Shown: positions 57,388 to 64,000 of the stretch, one piece after another
Position numbering within the stretch: position 1 is the first letter of the stretch
Layout: each line of letters opens with the position of its first letter
DNA from: Zea mays
Lineage: Eukaryota; Streptophyta; Magnoliopsida; Poales; Poaceae
Direction of reading: 5' to 3'
Assembly: GCF_902167145.1 (NCBI RefSeq)
Contig: NC_050096.1
Location: 85,122,683-85,186,682 of the forward strand
DNA length: 64,000 bases
The notes under the pieces: model-generated
The model's database searches: none
The model's input: the letters and a program-made list of their open reading frames with translations, nothing else
Told to the model about the DNA's origin: nothing
Position numbers and translations under genes: made by a program

Positions 57388-60300
57388 ATGGGAAACCAAT
57401 GCCAAAATGGAACCTACGGGTACGGGAGCAATTACAACAGCTACAACCACTTTCAGAAGGAGCCTCTGGCTTCTAGGCACTGTGATGGGGACGATACTGA
57501 GGGTTGCTACACAGGGCCATCTAGACCGAGCATAGCAGACCTTATGCGACAAGGACTGAGGCAGACTTTAACGTCCATCTCTGTTCTTGGTCGAGAGACT
57601 CCTAATGTCACAGAGCATTATACCCTTGGCCGGCAGCTTGGAGAGGGTCTCACTGGGACCACCTACCTCTGCACCGAGACCAGCACTGGGTGTCAGTTCG
57701 CATGCAAGTCCATCCTGAAGACAAGGTTCCGGAACATGCAAGATGTTGAAGACGTGCGCCGTGAGGTCCAGATAATGCGCTACCTTTCAGGGCAAAAGGA
57801 TGTAGTCGCCATCAAGGACGCGTACGAGGACGAGGAGGCCGTGCACATTGTCATGGAGCTCTGCGAAGGCGGCGAGCTGTATGACCGGATTAAGAAGGGG
57901 AACTACAGCGAGCAGAAGGCTGCACATCTTATAAGGACTATTGTTGGCGTCATAGAGAACTTCCATTCACTTGGTGTCATGCACCGGGATCTTAAGCCAG
58001 AAAACTTCCTCTTACAGGATAAAGACGATGATTTGTCGATAAAAGTAATCGACTTTGGTCTCTCCGTGTTCTTCAAACCAGGTAGTATATCAATTTAGAA
58101 CAAGCCATCAGGCTGTTTGAATTCTCAAGTAATGATATTCTGCTAATGTTTTGATCTATGTTGCATAACCCAGTATGTCCTTCTAGTTGTCCGCGAGTGA
58201 AACATTTTATTTGTGTTGCTAATTATCTTGTGTCTTCCACAGAGCATAACAGTATAGCATAGTATTTCCTCCTTGTATAGTTTTTGCCCTGACCGATTCA
58301 CATCTAGTCACCTTTGATTTATGCCGGAGTATGGAAGTATGCACCAATTCTGGAGTTTTTCCCCTGAATACAGAATTTGCAAAATTTCAGGTGAGGTCTT
58401 TACTGAAACAGTCGGAAGCCCGTATTATATTGCTCCAGAAGTATTGCAGAAACATTATGGACCAGAGGCTGATGTGTGGACAGCTGGAGTGATACTCTAT
58501 GTACTGCTAAGTGGCGTGCCACCATTTTGGGCAGGTGAATTAATTAGACATGATATTTGACTATTTGAAGTTTTCTTTCACTGCCGTTTTCTGGATGTGC
58601 TCAAGTCATCCATTTAATTTTGTACCAGATACACATGAAGGAGTACTTGACAAAGTGCGGAATGGGCATTTTGATTTTGAATCAGACCAGTGGCACATGA
58701 TTTCGGACAGCGCAAAGGATCTTATAAGAAAAATGCTCTGCCCTTGTCCATCGGAGAGATTGAAAGCCCATGAAGTTCTAAGTATGATTTAACCCTTGTG
58801 CATATTAGTTTTTTCTCATTTCAATACCATATATTTACATGCCTTGCTTTTCCTAGAATGACTTTTACCAGCTGTTTATTCCTGGAAATTCACAGTAACT
58901 ATTGTAAGATCAAGGAGTTGATAATACAATGATCTTTTGTTTCTAAATGCTCAGAGCATCCATGGATATGTGATAATGGAGTGGCTACTCATCAAACTCT
59001 GGATCCAACTGTTCTTTCTCGTACCAATAAATTATCTGCAGTGAATAAATCAAAGAAATTGGCTCTACAGGTGTGTTTATATGCCATGGAGTAGTTATTT
59101 TAATTTCTATTTTTTTGCACCATGGTAAATCACTATCAGGGCTTTTGGGAAAGAAATTGGAGATGTTTTTTGTTACCTTTATTCCCCTAACATGGATCCT
59201 TCTGTGATGTAATAGTTTAAACTTGGCTACCATTGTTACTTGCTATAAAAGATTAAAACGACCCAAAATATGGTAAACATCATGAAATTCTCTACATGGT
59301 GTCTTAAAACATGATGCAAAGCTTTTCATTATTCAGGTATTAATATATTTGTCATCAACTCATCATTGTTGTCAGTGCGCATATTGTCACTGGTCAATCA
59401 TGTATCTGTTTTATTTTTGCTTCAGAGAATTGATCAGAGCTTTTTACTATTTGGTTTGATTTGTCTGATCTGCCGTTCTAGGTTGATTTAGATAATTCCA
59501 TAGGTTGCTTTGCAAGGATAGATGGGATGTAAAGTACTCTATATTAGTCTGGCAATTCAATATCATAACAATTCACTTCTTTTTCCATTTGTGAATCTTC
59601 CTGATTTTGGCCCAGGTTATTGCTAAGCATCTTTCAGAAGAGGAGATTGCTAGGTTAAGAGGAATGTTCAAGGCAATGGACAATGGAAACAATGTTGTGA
59701 TTACTTTGTCTGAGCTTAAAGAAGGTTTGAGCAAATGCGGCTCAGTGTTTAGAAACATTGAGATTAGTGATATCGTGGAAGCGGTAAGTAATTCTATGTG
59801 GAGCACTAGCAATCATACTGGTGTGTATGACGTATTGACGTATCTTTTAAAAAACTTGATGACGTTTCAGAGTACTAATGGAAGCAATCATACTGGTGCG
59901 TATGATGTATCTTTTTTAAAACTTGATGACGTTTCAGAGTACTAATGGACGAACTAGAAGCGATACTACTAATGTGTTGTTGAAGTACCTTTTAAATTGG
60001 TCCTTTTGTTTAATAAGCACTGAAGCATCCACATGTCATATGTATTAAATAGGTCACTGAAGTAGTCTGATCTCAACTGTATGGGGCTCTAATCCCCTCT
60101 TCTCTTCTTAATGTAATGATACACAGACCTCCCGCGTGTTGGAGAAAAGAAGTCCGATGCATGAACTGATCTCATAACTGAATTTTTTATTTATTGAATG
60201 CTTGAAAATAGAACTGATTTCATAACTTTAAGAAGTTTTATTTATTGAATGTTTGTAAAAAGTACTGAGATAACATATTGCTGTCTTCATAATTCAAACG

Positions 60301-61223
60301 CATGGATTTACAGGAAAAAACAACTAAGCATATCTTTATCCAGTACACTATTTTTTATTGCTATAGAGCACAGCATGCATTTACAGTAAATTACTGTCAT
60401 CCTTATTGAAAATCCTTTTATATCTTCAGGATGATTATGACGGCAACACCAATATCAACTGGGAAGAGTTTATTGCTGTAACAGTGCCCCTAAATAAAAC
60501 AGAACACAAAGAACACTTGATGGCGGCCTTAACATATTTCGACAAAGATGGAGGTGATTACATCACTGTCGACGAGCTTCAAAAGGCTTCAGTGGAACAC
60601 GAGATGAAAAATGCTTTCCTTGAGGACACCATTTATCAGGTTGATCAGAACAATGTAAGTCTACCTTCTGATTCCTCACCAAGCTATGGTATCAGTGATT
60701 TCGATAAGTTTGTGGAATGGAATGATTCATGCTTTGCTTTCTGGAGCATTGTTCCCCCATGTTTGATAGAAAGTACATTGGCCCTAAACGATTTTACTTT
60801 GAGAAATGCCTCTTGGTACTAGGGAGTGAAAAAAAAAACGAGCGCATGTACAGTATGGCGGTTTTACAGCTTGCAGTTCCAATAACAAACACCAAAATAT
60901 CCGCGTTTCCATTTTCTATAAAATTTGTGCTTTCCTAATGTAATGAAACAGAGATCTCCAGTTCTTTTGTCATATATGATTGATTTTTTTTGTAGGAAGG
61001 ACTATTTTCATATCTAGTTTAAGACATGAATAAGCATGTAGGGAAAAAAATTCCCTGCTGACAATCTGGTCTGTGAACTTGTCATTCTGTAAATTTTCAG
61101 GACGGCCAGACCAACTATGGCGAGTTCGTCACAATGATGCAGAGCGACAGCTCTGGGCTTGGGTGGCAAACAATGGAAAGCAGCATGAACGTACCCCTGA
61201 GGGAGGCACCTGAAGTTTACTGA
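57388..61223 (+). CDS. calcium-dependent protein kinase (CDPK), seven coding exons, 540 residues
   Basis: A Ser/Thr kinase that turns calcium signals into phosphorylation. Coding exons: 57388-58081, 58391-58534, 58629-58781, 58955-59070, 59616-59783, 60430-60654, 61101-61223; all junctions have GT/AG and the 1623 bases keep one frame. MGNQC offers Gly2 for myristoylation and Cys5 for palmitoylation, so membrane binding is likely. The kinase domain (~79-335) has GEGLTG (85-90), Lys107, HRDLKPEN (199-206), DFG (222-224) and GSPYYIAPE. The junction (336-369, [15 protein letters not shown]) is autoinhibitory in the family. Four EF-hand loops follow: 391-402 ([12 protein letters not shown], degenerate), 427-438, 463-474 and 497-508 ([12 protein letters not shown], near canonical). 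The length and the 168 bp fifth coding exon fit CDPKs. I cannot tell which family member it is. Confidence 0.93.
59808..59949 (+). repeat. tandem duplication in CDPK intron
   Basis: Two copies of ~67-75 bp, each from AGCAATCATACTGGTG to CGTTTCAGAGTACTAATGGA, stand in the intron after the fifth coding exon. Copy 1 has an extra GACGTATTG-like segment. Each contains a GTTTCAG acceptor-like site. Confidence 0.85.
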
Positions 61224-61495
61224 TGTCTCTGTCGGTGCAAAGATACTGTTCTATTTGGCTGCTTTCGTGGTGGTTCGTCAGTCACAGGTCACAACCATCG
61301 GGCAAGGTTTGTGAACCGGGGAGAGGAGAATGTAGTCTGATTAGTCGAGGGCTAGTAGAAGGCTGCCTACTTCACATCATGCAGGTAGTGCAGGTGTGCT
61401 GTATGATCTATAAGAACAGAGCTGCGGTCGCCATATATGTATCAGTGACTGGTTTGTTGGTTGCTATGCTACCTTGCAATCTAATAGATTAAATA
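61224..61495 (+). other. CDPK 3' UTR (end estimated)
   Basis: After TGA at 61221-61223 no further coding exon is seen. No exact AATAAA is present; AATAGATTAAAT at about 61483-61494 may serve. The poly(A) site is unknown. Confidence 0.45.
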
Positions 61496-62480
61496 CTAGC
61501 AGTAGAAGAAAATGATCTGTCTGCTTCTTTGCTGTGGTAAAGTGTCAACAGAGGTGCTTGTTGTTGGGAGGAAGTAATCAGCAACAGCAAAGTTTGCATC
61601 TCTTCAGCCATGCCTGCAGTCCCTGACCTGATGTAATCTGGGAGCCATTCTGGAGGAAGCCAGCTTACAGAAGCAGAAGGTAACAGCTTAACCAACGACG
61701 GTTGGAGTGCAGGCGTCTGGTTAGTTTGGTGATTTGGTCGGAGTGGACTGCTTTGACTCGATTGTGTCTGGATATGTATTGTACATTGAAGACCTCGTGA
61801 GTACGGAGTACCTGGTGCTGGTGGGCGATCGTGTTCCTGTCCCGTGTCAGGAAGGCGCGAAACCAAAGCCGAGCTCCAGCGGGGGGTGTCCAGGTCGATC
61901 TCACATCACAGCGGCAAAGCGAGGGGCGGGGCGGGCCGTGGGGCCGTGACAAACCTAGAAGTCCGTGCTGTTGCGGCCGGCCGGCCGGCGGGCGCGGTGA
62001 GGAGGTGCCGGAGTCCGTTGCTTGTATCAGAAATGAGACGGAAGCAGGCGCGGCCTCTGCTGTTCGCCGCCTCGGGTCGCGTCGCGTCTCGCATGGCTTT
62101 CCAGTTGATACCTGTGAGTCCGGCGGGAATCGGATGCTGGTGTGTGTGGGCGGGAGCAGAGCACCGGAAGAGAGAGCGGGTGCCGTCTGCCGTGCGTGCT
62201 TGGAGATGATAACTGTCCCAGACGATATCGTCTGTACGGAACGGGCGGTTGTAAATTTACCTGATATTAATAATTAATCTATTTATCGGCGAGTGACGAC
62301 TATAATACTATGTTGATAACTATTTACATTCTAAATATGACAATTTTTAAAACAATATCGTCTTTACGATATGGTTACAAGGTTTCGGTTACCAGATTTT
62401 TGGTTACGATTTTCATCCCCACACGCAAGGACCAAGGGCAACCATGGACCGAATTTTTTGTATTTTAGCTATTTTTCGGA
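61496..62480. other. intergenic DNA, GC-rich part without an assigned gene
   Basis: The ORFs at 61831-62277 and 61844-62209 overlap in different frames, have no motif, and come from a GC-rich stretch. GGCCGGCCGGCGGGCG lies at 61976-61991. I see nothing certain. Confidence 0.4.
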
Positions 62481-62536
62481 AAAAATACACGTTTGGATCC
62501 TAGAAAATTTTAATTGCATTTTTGGACCCTTTGCTT

Positions 62537-62680
62537 GGCGCCATAGCCTATGGCGCCGAGGTAACACAGCTCAGCGCCATAGGTTATGGCGCCGAGGTAC
62601 GTACTGCGTTGGCACAACCTGGACGCCGTGGCGTTGACGTGGCACCGAGCTCAGCGCCACAGATCTTGGCGCCGAGCTCG
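62537..62680. repeat. three GGCGCC palindromic modules
   Basis: GGCGCCATAG and CTATGGCGCC form a near-perfect 21 bp palindrome at 62537-62557. A second (AGCGCCATAGG, TTATGGCGCC) is at 62573-62593. A longer imperfect one lies at about 62647-62680 (CGAGCTCAGCGCCA, TTGGCGCCGAGCTCG). Each module ends in GGCGCCGAG. Confidence 0.75.
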
Positions 62681-62721
62681 GTTGTGTGTATTTACTGTTT
62701 TGCTGCAAAAAGATAGCACAA

Positions 62722-62795
62722 ATCTATCTAGCTCAGTTGGTGGAGCACAAGGTTTTGAACAAGAGGTTGGGGGTTCAAGCCCTACAACTCACACA
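62722..62795 (+). ncRNA. tRNA-like sequence, probably a tRNA-Lys-derived pseudogene
   Basis: TCTAGCTCAGTTGGTGGAGC (perfect A box) and GGGGGTTCAAGCCC (B box) are placed as in a tRNA, and the text up to ACAAGG matches plant tRNA-Lys. The anticodon loop reads TTTTGAA. The anticodon stem (CAAGG, CAAGA) and acceptor stem (ATCTATC, AACTCAC) do not pair, so it is not a working tRNA. A T run (terminator-like) follows at ~62798. Confidence 0.6.
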
Positions 62796-63154
62796 AATTT
62801 TTTTATCTTTTAAATAACTCATTAGGTATACTATTTGGAATGCAGGATTATTATATAAATCATACCGACACCATAAGAACGAAAAATAATGAGACATGGC
62901 TGTACCCTGTTCAAACAGAGTGCGCTGCAGACACCGCCTGCGGCATGGCCACGGCCGCCGGCTCCGGCTCCGCAGCCGACGACGGAGCAGTCGCGGCAGC
63001 GGCGGCGTGCGATAGGAGCCTCCTTGCATGCAACTGTTCGATGACGCTCATCTTGTCGCGAGCTGTAACGCACTAACGCAGAGGTACGTCGTCGTTGTAA
63101 CTTGTAACGCGGTGGTGGACCGTGGACGTACGTGTGCTGCTGGTGTATTATTGA

Positions 63155-63473
63155 GGGTCTGTTTGGTTGGGCTGTGGCTGTGAAAAAAGTTGTTGTGGGC
63201 TGTGAGCTGTGGAAAAAGCTGCTGTAGGCTGTAAGATGTTAAAAAGCTAAAAACCGTTTGGTGGAAACCACTAAAAGTCGTTAAAAATTCTTCGATATAT
63301 GTTTTCACAATTCCATCCGAAAAGCCACTAAAAGCAGGTCCAGAGGTGCTTTCAGATTTGCACTACGAGAAAGTCGGCTTTTAGAAAAAGCTGCTTCCTG
63401 GATCCAGCCTTTTGGTTGGCTTTTGGCTTTTAGAGGGCAAAAGCCAAAGCCAAAAGTCAAACCAAACACACCC
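63155..63473. mobile_element. MITE, ~319 bp
   Basis: Left end GGGTCTGTTTGGTTGGGCTG and inverted right end GGGTGTGTTTGGTTTGACTT are flanked by TGA on both sides (63152-63154, 63474-63476). The inside has AAAAGCTG/CAGCTTTT-type inverted parts. Confidence 0.7.
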
Positions 63474-63476
63474 TGA

Positions 63477-64000
63477 GAAGAGGACGAGTGTTGTCTCGCT
63501 GCACGGCGCGGGGAGGGGTTTATATAGGAACGGGAGGAGACACAGTAAAAGATATTTTGGGTCATCGTCAGTGCATTGTTTTGTTTAGCGGCAAATTCAA
63601 AAGGAGGTTGAATTAGCATAACCTGATATGGACTCGTCGTCTCGTCGACCGACTTTAAACTAAACGAACGGAACGTGCGTTAATTAATGGAGGTGACATC
63701 GATTCATGGAGATAACTGATAAGATACACCTCACTAAGTCACTAGACAAAGCCATACATGCATTTGGGCGGCACAATTCATTGATTGACAAAGCTTTTTT
63801 CGCTGACTATAGTTAATAAGAATTAATAATACAATACTGATTGGTCTGAGGTATTTACATAGGAGGCGAGGAGGGGTTCTGTTGTCAGATCAAGCTACGG
63901 CTACAATGAGCACTGTTGGCTGTTGCAAGTGATCGAAGCGAGGGGCGCAAAGTTATCAAGTACACAAAGTGGTTGATTGGTTTCCTATGTGTGCTCGCCC
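63477..64000. other. intergenic DNA, nothing assigned
   Basis: No gene or repeat with clear ends. GGTTTATATAGG at 63517-63528 is TATA-like on the plus strand, but nothing convincing lies downstream. Confidence 0.35.

Noticed and set aside
61831..62277. Possible second host gene after the kinase
   Set aside because: Overlapping short frames in GC-rich DNA, with no motif, splice pattern or start context that stands out.
62722..62795. Functional tRNA gene
   Set aside because: Acceptor and anticodon stems do not pair, despite good A and B boxes.
62831..63076. Ala/Gly-rich short ORFs on both strands
   Set aside because: Composition is explained by a GCGGC-rich stretch. There is no supporting start, splice site or motif.

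Overview
This window is plant nuclear DNA, most likely maize (Zea mays) or a close grass. Nested LTR retrotransposons of maize type (Sirevirus-type Ty1/copia with palindrome-rich LTRs; GC-rich Ty3/gypsy elements of the Tat lineage with 1.2-1.7 kb LTRs) fill most of the first 52 kb. A MITE-rich stretch follows, and then one ordinary host gene. No prokaryotic system is present. The species and lineage names are inferred from motifs, without a database search.

Layout: (i) 1-7051, the 3' part of a Sirevirus: integrase end, RT and RNase H broken by one frameshift, an env-like ORF broken by two TAG codons, several polypurine tracts and the 3' LTR. (ii) 7052-11732, non-coding repeat remnants including a CACTA terminus. 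(iii) 11733-25667, a complete minus-strand Tat-lineage gypsy element (called E1) with both LTRs and the target duplication AATTG. (iv) 25668-27375, remnants, a minisatellite and a MITE. (v) 27381-32085, a Sirevirus solo LTR (TSD CATAA) that itself contains a second 3.4 kb solo LTR (28014-31378, TSD TCTTG). (vi) 32091-33284, a PIF/Harbinger transposase fragment and a CACTA terminus. (vii) 33285-46619, a second, older element of the E1 family (E2) whose 5' LTR is cut off. (viii) 46620-49900, a truncated element with a gag ORF and no visible pol (X), on the minus strand. (ix) 49901-52664, the 3' end of a plus-strand Huck-like element. (x) 52665-56450, MITEs, a SINE nested in a MITE, and an old, diverged tandem duplication. 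(xi) 56602-about 61495, a calcium-dependent protein kinase gene: TATA box, non-coding first exon and seven coding exons giving 540 residues. (xii) 61500-64000, unassigned DNA with palindromic modules, a tRNA-like sequence and one MITE.

The retroelements are passive copies, mostly broken by C-to-T type nonsense changes and small indels. The host gene is the only locus that looks intact. The most interesting signals are: paired palindromes in the Sirevirus LTR set 21-22 bp apart and repeated in front of the env-like ORF; antisense ORFs with their own TATA-like boxes in the 3' non-coding part of both gypsy families; a three-unit 75-77 bp repeat shared by those families; a UAG between protease and RT present in both E1 and E2; and a CDPK with altered EF-hand loops.
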